64,000 bases of DNA, taken from NCBI RefSeq assembly GCF_028649595.1, contig NZ_JAQSLK010000002.1:301700-365699 (forward strand), read 5' to 3'. Under the pieces are notes generated by a model. That model was given only the letters and a program-made list of their open reading frames with translations. It ran no database searches and was not told the origin of the DNA. The position numbers and the translations under genes are program-made. The stretch comes from Campylobacter magnus. Its GTDB lineage: Bacteria; Campylobacterota; Campylobacteria; Campylobacterales; Campylobacteraceae. Shown in pieces: positions 15,167 to 24,258 of this stretch. Position 1 is the stretch's first letter; each line of letters starts with the position of its first letter.

Positions 15167-15586
15167 ATGAACGCTTATGAGTATCTAAAAGAAATTGGGA
15201 AGCTTTTAACTGGCATTAAGGGTATAAAAAGCCTAAAAATAGGCTTAGAGCCAAATATTAGCCCAAGTGATTATCCCATAATCCGCATAGTGCCAAATGA
15301 AATAAGGCTTAGCGATGATTTTGATTTGTGGGCTTGTGATATAAGCTTTAGCGTGTATTTTGGTGCCCAGTTACACGAAAAAATAGGGCTAGAAAAGATA
15401 TACGAACAGCTCTACTCGCTAGAATATGAGATAAAAGAAAGATTGCATAACGCCCAATTTGAGCCAAATGATGATAAAACAAGGGGTGGGGGTATATGTA
15501 GGTTTATAGCTACCAAAGATGATGGCGATACGCTAAAAAACTTTAAAATTCTAGTTAGTGAGTTTGAGCTAAAAGGGGGTAGATGA
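15167..15586 (+). CDS. Tail terminator / head-tail joining-like protein
   Basis: 139-aa protein with alternating helices and strands (YEYLKEIGKLLTGIKGIKSLKIG, DYPIIRIVPNEIRL, WACDISFSVYFGAQL, IYEQLYSLEYEIKERLHN). The pattern of a short N-terminal helix then PxIRIVP strand and a 'velocity' of strands is typical of tail terminator proteins (lambda gpU-like or phage gp37-like). It overlaps the portal gene by 4 nt. The call is structural rather than motif-based. Confidence 0.5.
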   Translation: MNAYEYLKEIGKLLTGIKGIKSLKIGLEPNISPSDYPIIRIVPNEIRLSDDFDLWACDISFSVYFGAQLHEKIGLEKIYEQLYSLEYEIKERLHNAQFEPNDDKTRGGGICRFIATKDDGDTLKNFKILVSEFELKGGR

Positions 15587-16875
15587 TGAGCTTAGCGGAG
15601 GCAAAAAGCAAATGGGCTTTTATAAAAAATGCTTATTTAGGGGCTGGTGGGTTTAGCAATGGTGGGTATTTAGACCAGTTTAGCCGTGAAGTTGATAGCA
15701 AGTATAACTCACGCAAAAATATAGCCTATTACACAAACTACTTAAAACCCACAGTAGATAGATTTAAAGGCTATATTTTCAAAAAAACAGCTATGAGAAG
15801 CAGTGGTAATGAGCTTATGCAAATCATCTTTGATGATTGCGATAAAAACGGAAATAGCATAGATATTTTTATAAGCAAGGTCTTTGAAAATGCCTTTTTA
15901 TATGGCTTAGGGCTTGTAATGGTGGATATGCCAAAAGAGCTAGGAGCGTCCTTAAAAGAGCAAAAAGAAAGCCGTGCTTTGCCGTATTTTAAAAACATAA
16001 GCCCTTTAAATCTATATGATTACGAACTAGATAATGGCGTGTTTAAATGGGTGATTTTAGAAAACTTAAAAGAGATAAAAGAGCCCTTTAAAGAGAGTAA
16101 AACTATAAAAGAATACCACTATATAGACAGCAGCAAATTTGAAAAAAGAGATGAAAGCTTTAAAATCATAGAGAGCTACGAGCATAATCTTGGCATTACG
16201 CCTATTTTTGCTCTCTCTTTTGGCTCTGATTTTTTGGCTGGGAGCATTTGCTATGATATTGCTAGAATTTCAAGGCGCATTTATAATGCTAGATCTGAGC
16301 TTGATGAAATTCTGCGTGGGCAGACCTTTAGCATTCTTACTTATAACGCCACGCAAAATGCTAGCCCTAACGAGCTAAAAGTAAGCACTGATAATTGCTT
16401 GCTGTATTATGACAAACCACCAGCTTTTATAAGCCCTAGTGGGGAAAGTGCTACTATATACATGAGCCAAATAGAAAAGCTAGAGGCCATAATAGAGCAA
16501 ATCAGCCTAGATCCAGCCTCATTTAGCACTAGGGCAAATGACAGCGGTGCGGCTTTAAAGTTTAAGTTTGAAAATCTAAACTCACAGCTAAATACCTTTG
16601 CTAGGGGCTTAGAGAACTTTGAGAGAGTGCTTTTTGAGTGCGTGTTTATGTGGCTTGGGGTGGAGTATGATTTTGCTTGTGCTTATGCTAAGGACTATCA
16701 AATAGATGATCTAAGCTCGCAGATAGAAATAGCGTCCGCTCTAAAAGAGCTAGGTATGCCTATAAGCTGGGAGAATGCTAAGAAAAAAGAGCTAGTAAAT
16801 CTTGATTTACTAAATATAGATGATGAGCAGAAAAATGAAATATATAGCGAGATTGATACTCTCAAGAATATCTAG
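15583..16875 (+). CDS. Portal protein (DUF4055-like)
   Basis: 430-aa protein expected to form the dodecameric DNA entry ring. Features resembling DUF4055 portals are YYTNYLKPTVDRFKGYIFKK near the start, FLYGLGLVMVDMP, PYFKNISPLNLYDYEL, a NLGITPIFALSFGSDFLAGSICYDIARISRRIYNARSELDEILRGQTF core and a C-terminal ASFSTRANDSGAALKFKFENLNSQL clip/wing region. It lies far from the terminase gene (2456-3646), whereas portal normally follows terminase, one of several signs that the structural module has been reordered. Two adjacent ATGs exist (15583, 15586). Confidence 0.75.
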   Translation: MMSLAEAKSKWAFIKNAYLGAGGFSNGGYLDQFSREVDSKYNSRKNIAYYTNYLKPTVDRFKGYIFKKTAMRSSGNELMQIIFDDCDKNGNSIDIFISKVFENAFLYGLGLVMVDMPKELGASLKEQKESRALPYFKNISPLNLYDYELDNGVFKWVILENLKEIKEPFKESKTIKEYHYIDSSKFEKRDESFKIIESYEHNLGITPIFALSFGSDFLAGSICYDIARISRRIYNARSELDEILRGQTFSILTYNATQNASPNELKVSTDNCLLYYDKPPAFISPSGESATIYMSQIEKLEAIIEQISLDPASFSTRANDSGAALKFKFENLNSQLNTFARGLENFERVLFECVFMWLGVEYDFACAYAKDYQIDDLSSQIEIASALKELGMPISWENAKKKELVNLDLLNIDDEQKNEIYSEIDTLKNI

Positions 16876-16884
16876 GCTTTGTCT

Positions 16885-17035
16885 TGCGCGCTAAAATCGC
16901 CGTCATTGCGTGAATTCTCGTCATTGCGAGCGAAGCGAAGCAATCTCGCTTAAACTGTCATTGAATGAGATTGCTTCGTCATTCGCTACGCTCACTCCTC
17001 GCAATGACGGAATTCCGCAATGACGGAATTTTAGA
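16885..17035. repeat. REP-like inverted pair inserted in the structural operon
   Basis: Two inverted copies of the CGTCATTGCGAG...CAATCTC repeat face each other (about 16918-16950 and 16966-17007), followed by CGTCATTGCG-like and GGAATTTTAGAATTT fragments. The same unit recurs in host intergenic DNA (28088, 28250, 56963, 58377, 58546). It separates portal from the next head gene without interrupting either. Confidence 0.75.
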
Positions 17036-17054
17036 ATTTGGGGGTAACTTTGAA

Positions 17055-17498
17055 ATGATAAGAATAAACATAAGTGATGAAGCAATAAAGCTTTTTAAAG
17101 CCAAAAGCCAAAATCTAAAAGAGCTAATTCGTAAAAGAGCTGTGGCAAAACTAGCTGATGAAATATATCAAAACGCCTTTAATAGAGCAGACGAGCACAC
17201 GCAAACTGGCGTTTTACTCTCTGCCCTTTATAACCGCAAAAAAAGCGATTTACACTACGAAGTGGGCATTGATAATAAGCGTGCAAGTTACGGCATTTTC
17301 GTCCATAATGGGACAAAGGCGCATGAAATAAGGGCGAAAAGGCGTAAATTCTTACGCTGGGTGGTGGGTAGTGAGTTTGTATTTGCTAAAAAAGTAAAAC
17401 ATCCAGGCTACAAAGGCGATCCCTTTTTTGAACTAGCTGTGCGTGATGAAGTGCCAAAATTTGAACGCTGGCTAGAGCGTGAGATAAAAAGAGTTTAG
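17055..17498 (+). CDS. HK97 gp10-like head-tail/tail completion protein
   Basis: 147-aa protein. The start at 17055 is used because the frame upstream lies in repeat DNA. The sequence has the gp10 pattern: TGVLLSALYNRKK, YEVGIDNKRASYGIFVHNGTKAHEIRAKRRKFLRW, and VKHPGYKGDPFFELAV near the C-terminus. Such proteins complete the head-tail joint. The normal partner genes portal and terminator are directly upstream, now separated by the REP-like pair. The following small gene is on the opposite strand and overlaps its end by 4 nt. Confidence 0.75.
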   Translation: MIRINISDEAIKLFKAKSQNLKELIRKRAVAKLADEIYQNAFNRADEHTQTGVLLSALYNRKKSDLHYEVGIDNKRASYGIFVHNGTKAHEIRAKRRKFLRWVVGSEFVFAKKVKHPGYKGDPFFELAVRDEVPKFERWLEREIKRV

Positions 17499-17734
17499 AG
17501 TTTTAGGCTAACTTTTTCCTTTTTATACGCATTATAAACTGCGCCAACTGCGCCTATAGCCGTAAACACAGCTAAACTCACAGCCAAAAATGTAGGCGCA
17601 AATGTGTATAAAACTACAATAATAGGTGAAATTACAAAAAACCAAAGAAAAGTCGCCTTGGCAACTTTTGGGAAAAAATAAAAAAATAAAAATATAAGAG
17701 CTAAAACAGTGCCAAAATTAGAAGTAAAATACAT
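17495..17734 (-). CDS. Small membrane protein in the prophage
   Basis: 79-aa protein with two strongly hydrophobic segments (VLALIFLFFYFF and WFFVISPIIVVLYTFAPTFLAVSLAVFTAIGAVGA) and a basic tail. It is the only minus-strand gene in this plus-strand stretch, divergent from the tape measure gene, and shares the operator-containing gap. A superinfection-exclusion (moron) role is a reasonable guess for a lone reversed membrane gene but nothing in the sequence proves it. Confidence 0.5.
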   Translation of the reverse strand: MYFTSNFGTVLALIFLFFYFFPKVAKATFLWFFVISPIIVVLYTFAPTFLAVSLAVFTAIGAVGAVYNAYKKEKVSLKL

Positions 17735-17760
17735 TTTTAAACCCTTAAAAATATTTCATT

Positions 17761-17783
17761 GACAAATTTTATAAAAAATTGTC
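17761..17783. promoter_or_regulatory. 23-bp palindromic operator, copy 2
   Basis: GACAA-N13-TTGTC with an AT-only centre, the same length as the palindrome at 9278-9300. It also lies in a divergent gap, ends 40 nt before a GTG start (43 nt in copy 1), and is followed by GAATTGCCAAAAAAA, close to AAATTGCCAAAAAAG of copy 1. The shared layout argues for one regulator controlling both plus-strand late transcripts. Confidence 0.55.
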
Positions 17784-17822
17784 CATCATTATAGCTAGAA
17801 TTGCCAAAAAAAAGGCTAAAAA

Positions 17823-20573
17823 GTGGCAAATTCTAATATAAATATAAGCATAAACGCACAAGATAACGCAAGTGTAGCGATAAACAACACCACAAACACA
17901 TTAAGCAAAATGCGCCAAAATATAGATATGGCGGCACACAGCTTACAGGCTTATACTTTGGGTCTTGAAGTGCTTAAAAATCAGCTAATTCCTTTAGCCA
18001 CAGCTGGTATAGCAGCAAACGCCCAGCTAGAAAGCTTACAAACCAAGCTAACAGGGCTTATTAGCGCAAATGCAGCAAATGTAACAAGCACTGGCGAAGT
18101 CATAACCGCCCAGCAAAAGTGGCAAATGTCTAGCGCAGTAGCAAGCGAAGCCTTAGAGAGGCTAAAAAGCATAGCCACCGCTACTGGCAATGAAGTAAGT
18201 GATACAACAGATGCCTTTACTATGTTTTATGCCACCGCAAACAATCAAGGCTCAGCCAGTGAGGCGATGGACGCATTTAACGCCATTGCCCTAGCAGCGC
18301 AGGTAGCAGGTAAGGATATGGCTAGCCTTGTGCCTATGTTTGATAGCTTAGCTACTGGCACGGTGCTAGCTGGGTCTGAAATGGGCTCATTTATGAAAAT
18401 AGTAGGCTTAACAAACGAGGAGCTAAAACTAGCAAACCAAAATGGCACTCTCTTTGCTACCTTGCAGCAGCGTTTGGCTGAGTTTAGCTCGGTGGCGAAG
18501 CTTAGTGCTGGCACTTATGAAATGGAGCTAAACAAGCTAAAATCTAGCATATCAGGGCTTATGTCTGAGGCTAGTAAGCCTGTATTTGATGCGCTAAAAA
18601 ACAGCATAGCTGGGCTAAATAAGTTTATAGCAGAAAACAAAGAAGCTATAAGCTCACTTGTTAAAGGTATAGCCGAGGTTGGCGAAGTATTGCTAGTAGC
18701 TGGGGCTGGCTTTGTAGCAATGCAAAGTAAAATTCTAATGGCAAATGTATCTCTTGCTACTTTTAGCACCACGGCATTTTCTGCTACTGGCGCGCTTGGG
18801 GCGATGAGTGCTGGGCTAAGTGCGGCTGGGGCTGCCTTTATGCGACTTTTGCCTGTGGCGGTGATAGCTGGGCTGTGGGAGTGCGTGGGAGCTGTGAGGG
18901 CAGTAAATGACGAGACTGGCGAGCTAGCCAGCGGTCTAAATACCATTGAGAGGCATATAGCAAACTTTCTAAATGGCTTTGCTACTTGGGTAACTGATCT
19001 AGCAATAGGCTTTCAAAAACTAGGTTATGAAATAGATTTAGTGCTAGCTAAAATTCCAGGTCTTGGCTTTCTTAAAGAAAACGCAGACAACGAGCTAAAA
19101 AAGCTAGAATTTCGAAGTCAAGCAAACAACAAAATTTTCAATGAGAAATACAAGGAAATAAATTACCCTACAACAAACACCACTCCCCCAAACACAGCCG
19201 CCCAGCTAGTAAATAATAACGCAAATAGTGGCGTAAAAGAACTAGAAGTAGATTTAAAAGAGCAAGAAAGACTATACCTTAGCTATTATGAGACTATCGG
19301 CGATTTAAGCTCGGCTTGGGCGATAAAAGAAAAGGCTTTAAGGGAGCAAATAGCAAAAAGTGGTATAACAAGCGAGCTTGAAGCGAACAAGCTAATTGGG
19401 GCGCAAAAAGAGCAGTATTTTTCAAGGAATTCTAAAACTACTAAAAGCACAGCCAAAACCGCAGAGCAATTACAAAGAGAATACGAAGCAGAGCTAAGAA
19501 ATGAGATTAAAAAATATGAGCTATTAAAAGACTATGAAAATAAAAAGCTAAAAGAGCGTGAGCTAAAAACGCTTGAATATAAACGCCTAGGGCTTAGCGA
19601 AGTAGAAATGGCGCAAGTTTTTGCTGATGAAGAGCTAGAAATAGAAAAAGAGAATTTACGCAAGCAAAATGATGAGCGTATAAAATACTTAGAAAAAATG
19701 TCTAAATACTACGAAATGCTAGGCGATAAATCAAAGGCCGCTACCTTTGCTAACGAAGCAACTGCCTTAGAGCTAGAAAATCAAGGATATTCTAAAGAGC
19801 AAATCGCAGATATGCAATTTGGCGAAGAAAGGCGCAAAGATAACTACAATGCTCTAAGCTCTGCTCTTGGCTGGAATACTGGCATAAGCGAGCAAATGCT
19901 AACTAGATTTAACGCCACCCATGAGTATCTAAACCAAGAAAAAGCGCGCATTGAAGCTCATTACGGACAGCTTAGCGAGATGGACGCTCTTTATTATGAA
20001 AAGAAAAAAGCCTTGGAACAAGCACACTTTACCGCTAGTCTTGGCAATGCTAGCACTATGTTTAGTGGACTTAGCTCGCTAGCAAAGCAGTATTATGACA
20101 TGAGCGATGGGCAGAATAAAACCGCATTTAGAGCTTTCCAAGCATTTCAAGTAGCACAAACCATAGTTAGCACCTACGCTTCAGCGCAAAAAGCCTACGA
20201 GCAAGGCGGTCCTTATCTAGGTCCAGTTTTAGCAGCTATGGCTATAGCGCAAGGGCTAATGAATGTAGCGCAGATAAAAGCGCAAAAGTATCACACCGGT
20301 GGCGTGGTGGGCGAGGCTGGTAGTGGCACTGGCTATATCGGTGGGAGTTTACAAGCTGGGGAAGTGCCAGCTATACTTCAAACTGGCGAAGGTGTGCTAA
20401 GCCGTCAAGGCATGAGCAACTTAGAGGCTCTAAATCTAGGGCTTTTAGCACAAACAACGCCACAAAACCAAGAAATAGTGATTTTAAACCAAGTAAGCGA
20501 TGGAGTCATGGAAGAGTATCTACAAAGTCGCACCGGTCGCAAAGTAATAAAAAATATCATAAATGGGGGCTAA
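17823..20573 (+). CDS. Tape measure protein
   Basis: 916-aa protein that sets tail length and is ejected at infection. It starts at GTG after AAAGGC. The N-terminal third has the repeated threonine/alanine-rich helices usual for tape measures (NTTNTLSKMRQNIDMAAHSLQAY, DAFTMFYATANNQGSASEAMDAF). A hydrophobic central section (about 285-360) could span the host membrane, followed by a long charged coiled coil (about 480-680) and a C-terminal AFQVAQTIVSTYASAQKAYEQGGP...IAQGLMNVAQIKAQKYHTGGVVG segment, which is highly typical of tape measure C-termini. A 916-residue ruler implies a tail of ordinary siphophage length. Confidence 0.92.
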   Translation: MANSNINISINAQDNASVAINNTTNTLSKMRQNIDMAAHSLQAYTLGLEVLKNQLIPLATAGIAANAQLESLQTKLTGLISANAANVTSTGEVITAQQKWQMSSAVASEALERLKSIATATGNEVSDTTDAFTMFYATANNQGSASEAMDAFNAIALAAQVAGKDMASLVPMFDSLATGTVLAGSEMGSFMKIVGLTNEELKLANQNGTLFATLQQRLAEFSSVAKLSAGTYEMELNKLKSSISGLMSEASKPVFDALKNSIAGLNKFIAENKEAISSLVKGIAEVGEVLLVAGAGFVAMQSKILMANVSLATFSTTAFSATGALGAMSAGLSAAGAAFMRLLPVAVIAGLWECVGAVRAVNDETGELASGLNTIERHIANFLNGFATWVTDLAIGFQKLGYEIDLVLAKIPGLGFLKENADNELKKLEFRSQANNKIFNEKYKEINYPTTNTTPPNTAAQLVNNNANSGVKELEVDLKEQERLYLSYYETIGDLSSAWAIKEKALREQIAKSGITSELEANKLIGAQKEQYFSRNSKTTKSTAKTAEQLQREYEAELRNEIKKYELLKDYENKKLKERELKTLEYKRLGLSEVEMAQVFADEELEIEKENLRKQNDERIKYLEKMSKYYEMLGDKSKAATFANEATALELENQGYSKEQIADMQFGEERRKDNYNALSSALGWNTGISEQMLTRFNATHEYLNQEKARIEAHYGQLSEMDALYYEKKKALEQAHFTASLGNASTMFSGLSSLAKQYYDMSDGQNKTAFRAFQAFQVAQTIVSTYASAQKAYEQGGPYLGPVLAAMAIAQGLMNVAQIKAQKYHTGGVVGEAGSGTGYIGGSLQAGEVPAILQTGEGVLSRQGMSNLEALNLGLLAQTTPQNQEIVILNQVSDGVMEEYLQSRTGRKVIKNIINGG

Positions 20574-20575
20574 AA

Positions 20576-21160
20576 ATGCCAATGTTTCACGCATATTGCA
20601 AAAATAGCATAGACCACGCAAAACTGGCTGATAAAGTATCTAAAAGCATGGCAAAAACGCTAAAGGCACCCTTAAAATCTAGGTGTAAATTTGATGGATA
20701 TAAGGGCAGTGGGCATTATTATTATTTTATAAACACAATTAGAGTGATGAGCTTTGCAGAGCTTGATAATGATGGTCTTGATTATATGATTTGCGAAAAT
20801 CTGTATAGCGGAGAATTACGCAGAGATTATGTCTATGATGATGAAGAGTATAATAAGGATATTTTTGTAAATGCATCATTTTGGCTAGGTGCTGCTATGC
20901 TCGCAATGGGGCAAGAAATAGATTTGTATAAAAAGAGCATTTTTAGTAATGTATATAGTGATGCAGCTAGATATAAATATGACGGCATATATGCAAGTTA
21001 CTTTGGAGAAGCAGTGATAAATGGTGAAAACGAAACAGTATTAACGGTAAAAGCAGGACTAAAAACTGGGGATATAATAAGGATAGATAATAGAGACTGC
21101 TTTTTGATTAAATATTTTAATTCTTGGGCTTGTTCTTTTATAGCTATTGCCATAGACTAG
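20576..21160 (+). CDS. Hypothetical phage tail protein
   Basis: 194-aa protein, not recognised. It begins 3 nt after the tape measure stop and has an alpha/beta sequence rich in aromatic residues (KGSGHYYYFINTIRVMSFAELDNDGLDYMICENLY, SFWLGAAMLAMGQEIDLYKK). The C-terminal part (VLTVKAGLKTGDIIRIDNRDCFLIKYFNSWAC) looks like a small beta domain. Its position between tape measure and distal tail genes suggests a tail-tip component. Confidence 0.5.
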   Translation: MPMFHAYCKNSIDHAKLADKVSKSMAKTLKAPLKSRCKFDGYKGSGHYYYFINTIRVMSFAELDNDGLDYMICENLYSGELRRDYVYDDEEYNKDIFVNASFWLGAAMLAMGQEIDLYKKSIFSNVYSDAARYKYDGIYASYFGEAVINGENETVLTVKAGLKTGDIIRIDNRDCFLIKYFNSWACSFIAIAID

Positions 21161-21168
21161 GGGAAATG

Positions 21169-22590
21169 ATGAAAAAATATATCTTAGGTGTTATCAGCGA
21201 TAGTGATTTACAAGACCGCCTAGCCGGCATATTAAAAGAAAATGGCTGGTATGTGCCAAGGCATACTGATAAAGAGCTAGTATTTCTTACCAAAGGTGGC
21301 GAAAAGATAATTTTTAGCAAAATAAGCAAGCTTAATGGACACATTAGCCAAAATGCCAATGCGTGTTATTGTAGATATAATGACAAAGGCGAGTTTTTGG
21401 GCTTTGTAACTGCTTTTGAGCTATTAAAGAAAGCTGAATCACCGGGCTTTTCTTTTACTATGAACTTTAATAATTATTTCTACTATCCAGCATATCTAAA
21501 TGCTACTTTTAAAGAAACTAGCATTCACGCTGTAGCAAAAGATAAGGCTTACCGCTATGATTTGGACTTTTATGACAATATGCATGTGCTAAAAAACGGT
21601 ATAGCACTTTCTCAGCTTATAGTAGCTTGCAATGCTGGTTTTGCGCCTAGTTTAGAAACTCTGCACCAAGGGCTAAAGCCTGATGCAGTAGCTGCCTTTG
21701 TAAGTTCGCCGTATGTTAAAGAGGTAAAATTTCCTATTGGCTCTACGCTTTCGTTTCCTGCGCGTGGCAGACCGACATATGATAAAAACGGCAAAATGAG
21801 CGTAGGATATTATGGATATGGGGATGGCTTTCATATAGACCGTGCTGATGGCGGTACCTTGATATATGCTCCGGGGTGGACATATGATGGCTTTGCTCAT
21901 GCTTTTGAGAGTGTGTTAGCTAGTAGCGTGCTAGAGCCCTATACTCGCATGTCAATAAGCCTAAATCCACAGGCAAAAGCTCTAAAAAATAGACCTACTA
22001 GCCCTTATAGAGATGGGCTTTATTTTGAGTTTATATCAGGCACTAGCTTTAGCGATGATGAGTTAAGCGATAAAATGGGAAATGATTTGCTCTACGCCCC
22101 AAGGGATAATTATGTAAAAGGCAATACCTTTATATATATTGATAAACAAATGCTAGTAATTCAGTTTGGCGAAAATATAGTTATTATAGGCACTGGCGAT
22201 TTGGTAAGTGGCGATGATGATTTTGCCTTTTTAGGTTTTAGGCACTCGGATGATGAAGTATCTGCTACTGGTAAATACTTTGATGTAAATGGTACGCGCG
22301 CTAATAGCTATTATGGATATCTTGGCGAGCTAAGGTATTGCAGGGGCTTTGATGATGCATTCTCAGAAAATAGCAAAAATCCACTAAGTGGGGCACCTTT
22401 AAAAGGCTTATCGTGGGCAGATATAACCCTTAATACAAAATGGGTATATGACAAGATATTAAAAACACAAAATCACTACCCCACAAACACTACTCTTAAA
22501 GTAGGTAAAAAAACCTATGATTTTTTGCACTCTAGCTTAAGCGATGGATATGGGCTTTTAATCCAAGTTGATGAGGTAAAAAATGTCTAA
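21169..22590 (+). CDS. Hypothetical phage tail protein
   Basis: 473-aa protein of unknown family. The start at 21169 is preferred: AGGGG lies 6 nt upstream and an adjacent ATG at 21166 is closer than usual. The sequence is beta-rich with repeated tyrosine/glycine motifs (VGYYGYGDGFHIDRADGGTLIYAPGWTYDGFAHAF, FFLGFRHSDDE-like, YYGYLGELRYCRGFDDAF), as in carbohydrate-binding or baseplate proteins. It shares the SDxDLQDRLAGIL start-type helix with nothing I can name. The stop overlaps the next gene by 8 nt. Confidence 0.5.
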   Translation: MKKYILGVISDSDLQDRLAGILKENGWYVPRHTDKELVFLTKGGEKIIFSKISKLNGHISQNANACYCRYNDKGEFLGFVTAFELLKKAESPGFSFTMNFNNYFYYPAYLNATFKETSIHAVAKDKAYRYDLDFYDNMHVLKNGIALSQLIVACNAGFAPSLETLHQGLKPDAVAAFVSSPYVKEVKFPIGSTLSFPARGRPTYDKNGKMSVGYYGYGDGFHIDRADGGTLIYAPGWTYDGFAHAFESVLASSVLEPYTRMSISLNPQAKALKNRPTSPYRDGLYFEFISGTSFSDDELSDKMGNDLLYAPRDNYVKGNTFIYIDKQMLVIQFGENIVIIGTGDLVSGDDDFAFLGFRHSDDEVSATGKYFDVNGTRANSYYGYLGELRYCRGFDDAFSENSKNPLSGAPLKGLSWADITLNTKWVYDKILKTQNHYPTNTTLKVGKKTYDFLHSSLSDGYGLLIQVDEVKNV

Positions 22591-23572
22591 CGCAGTCCTA
22601 ACAAAAACACACCTAAACCGTGGCGAAGTAGTGCTAATTCCGCCTAATATGACGCTTGATATAGGCTCTATTACCAAAAACCAAAAAATAGTGTTTTATA
22701 TACTAAACTCTACTTTTGAAAACTACATTATAAACGAGCTGCCAACTCATGATAAAATCAAAATCACAGGCGCAAAAAACGGCGATATAATACCGCCAAA
22801 TGAAGCTGTAAAACTAGAAATACAGCTAAACATGGATGAGTTTGGGGATGTGAGCGAACAGCTGGAATTCACTATGAACGGCGTTAAAAATACAGTGTTT
22901 GTAAAAGCCTTGCTTTTGCCTATATTTGACTTTGTGCCAGAGTTTCCTATAAAACAAAGCCTTAGCTTTAAAACTGATGTTTTTACTAGCCAAGATGGGC
23001 ATGAAAGTAGGGCAAATGTGCTAAGTAAGCCTAAAAGCGAAATTTCATTTAACTACACAGCTAAAAATGAAAACGAGCTAAGGCGCATAGATAATCTACT
23101 AAGCTACGCACAAAAAGATAAAATCTACACGCCAAGGTGGCTAGAGCTTTTTAAAGTAAAACGCTATGATGATAAAAGCAACGATCGCTGGTCAGACCAT
23201 TTTCCTAAAACGCTGATTTTTGATTATAGCGAAGAGCTTTTAGAGTATTTTAAAAAGGCGGATAGAAAAAACACCTTTTTTATCCTATGGCAAGCTGGGG
23301 ATAACTACGAGATAATAAAGCTAAAAGAGCAAGGAATATATAGTTATAACGGCAAAATAAGCACCTATGATCCCATATGGAAGATAAACTATGGAAAAGA
23401 ACTAGCCTTAGAAGTAGAAAGTAAGCCGTATATCAAAGCAGACGGGGCTTTGCTAATGCCACTAATGCTAAGTCAGGCTGAGAAAAAAATAAATCTAAAC
23501 TACATAAACGATAGCACCGCAAAGTTTAGTTTAACATTTAAGGAATTTAACGATGTTTCAAATAGACTATAA
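22583..23572 (+). CDS. Phage tail protein (distal tail candidate)
   Basis: 329-aa protein. The first ~115 residues look like an Ig-like beta domain (GEVVLIPPNMTLDIGSITKNQKIVFYILNSTFENYIINEL...), and the rest contains SFNYTAKNENELRRIDNLLSYAQKDKIYTPRWLELFKV and a KTLIFDYSEELLEYFKKADRKNTFFILWQ segment. It shares with the next gene a role of 'reads like DUF2460-type distal tail proteins' by gene order. It overlaps the next gene by 20 nt. Confidence 0.5.
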   Translation: MSNAVLTKTHLNRGEVVLIPPNMTLDIGSITKNQKIVFYILNSTFENYIINELPTHDKIKITGAKNGDIIPPNEAVKLEIQLNMDEFGDVSEQLEFTMNGVKNTVFVKALLLPIFDFVPEFPIKQSLSFKTDVFTSQDGHESRANVLSKPKSEISFNYTAKNENELRRIDNLLSYAQKDKIYTPRWLELFKVKRYDDKSNDRWSDHFPKTLIFDYSEELLEYFKKADRKNTFFILWQAGDNYEIIKLKEQGIYSYNGKISTYDPIWKINYGKELALEVESKPYIKADGALLMPLMLSQAEKKINLNYINDSTAKFSLTFKEFNDVSNRL

Positions 23573-24257
23573 GGACATTTTTCATCCACACACGCCTTGC
23601 TACAAGCCTAAACTAAGCAATGAAAACGCCTATAATCTACTAGGCAGAGATGCGCAGTTTAAGTATGTAAAAGGGCGATCACTTCGCACTTTTAGCTATA
23701 AATATGTATTTTTTAGCAGCAAAGAAGTATTAGGGGCTCTAAACTTTTTTGCTAGCAAAATGGGCAAATTAAAAGATTTTTGGCTATTTGACTATCACAG
23801 CACTTTTAAAATCATAAAGCTAAAAGATAATAGCGTATATGTAGCAAATAGCCATGATATTAGCAAAGGGCTGTTTGGGCAAGATAAATACTTCGTTTTA
23901 TCTAGCAAAAAGCAGCCTGATCCAAAAGAGGATTTATCAAAAATCGTACTTAGATACAAAAGCAGCAAAGGGTATTTTGGCACTAGATTTAACACTATAA
24001 GCATTTTTAAACTCCTTAGCGTAAAATCAGCAGGCATTGCTGAAATTCTAGTTTTTGATAAGGATTTAAAAGAGTATTATACCAATTGGATAAAATATGA
24101 TATGCAGTATCACGGTCTTGAAGCAGAGCCAAAAGAGCTAAACTATCTTTGTGAGCTAGTGCCTGTGCGCTTTGATAGCGATAGCCTTACCTTTACGCAA
24201 AAAAGCCCTGTGCGCTATGAAATTAGCCTAAATTTCAAAGAAATCATAAAGGAGTAA
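23553..24257 (+). CDS. Phage distal tail protein (DUF2460-like by position)
   Basis: 234-aa protein lying directly before a BR0599-type gene, the place taken by DUF2460 (GTA gp12-like) proteins in related tail modules. Visible elements are AQFKYVKGRSLRTFSYKYVFFSSKEVLGALNFFASKMGKLKDFWLFDY near the N-terminus, reminiscent of the F-x-x-R...G-x-x-x-F-WLFD core of that family, and a C-terminal PVRYEISLNFKEIIKE strand. The name is by synteny and partial pattern. Confidence 0.5.
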   Translation: MFQIDYKDIFHPHTPCYKPKLSNENAYNLLGRDAQFKYVKGRSLRTFSYKYVFFSSKEVLGALNFFASKMGKLKDFWLFDYHSTFKIIKLKDNSVYVANSHDISKGLFGQDKYFVLSSKKQPDPKEDLSKIVLRYKSSKGYFGTRFNTISIFKLLSVKSAGIAEILVFDKDLKEYYTNWIKYDMQYHGLEAEPKELNYLCELVPVRFDSDSLTFTQKSPVRYEISLNFKEIIKE

Positions 24258-24258
24258 A

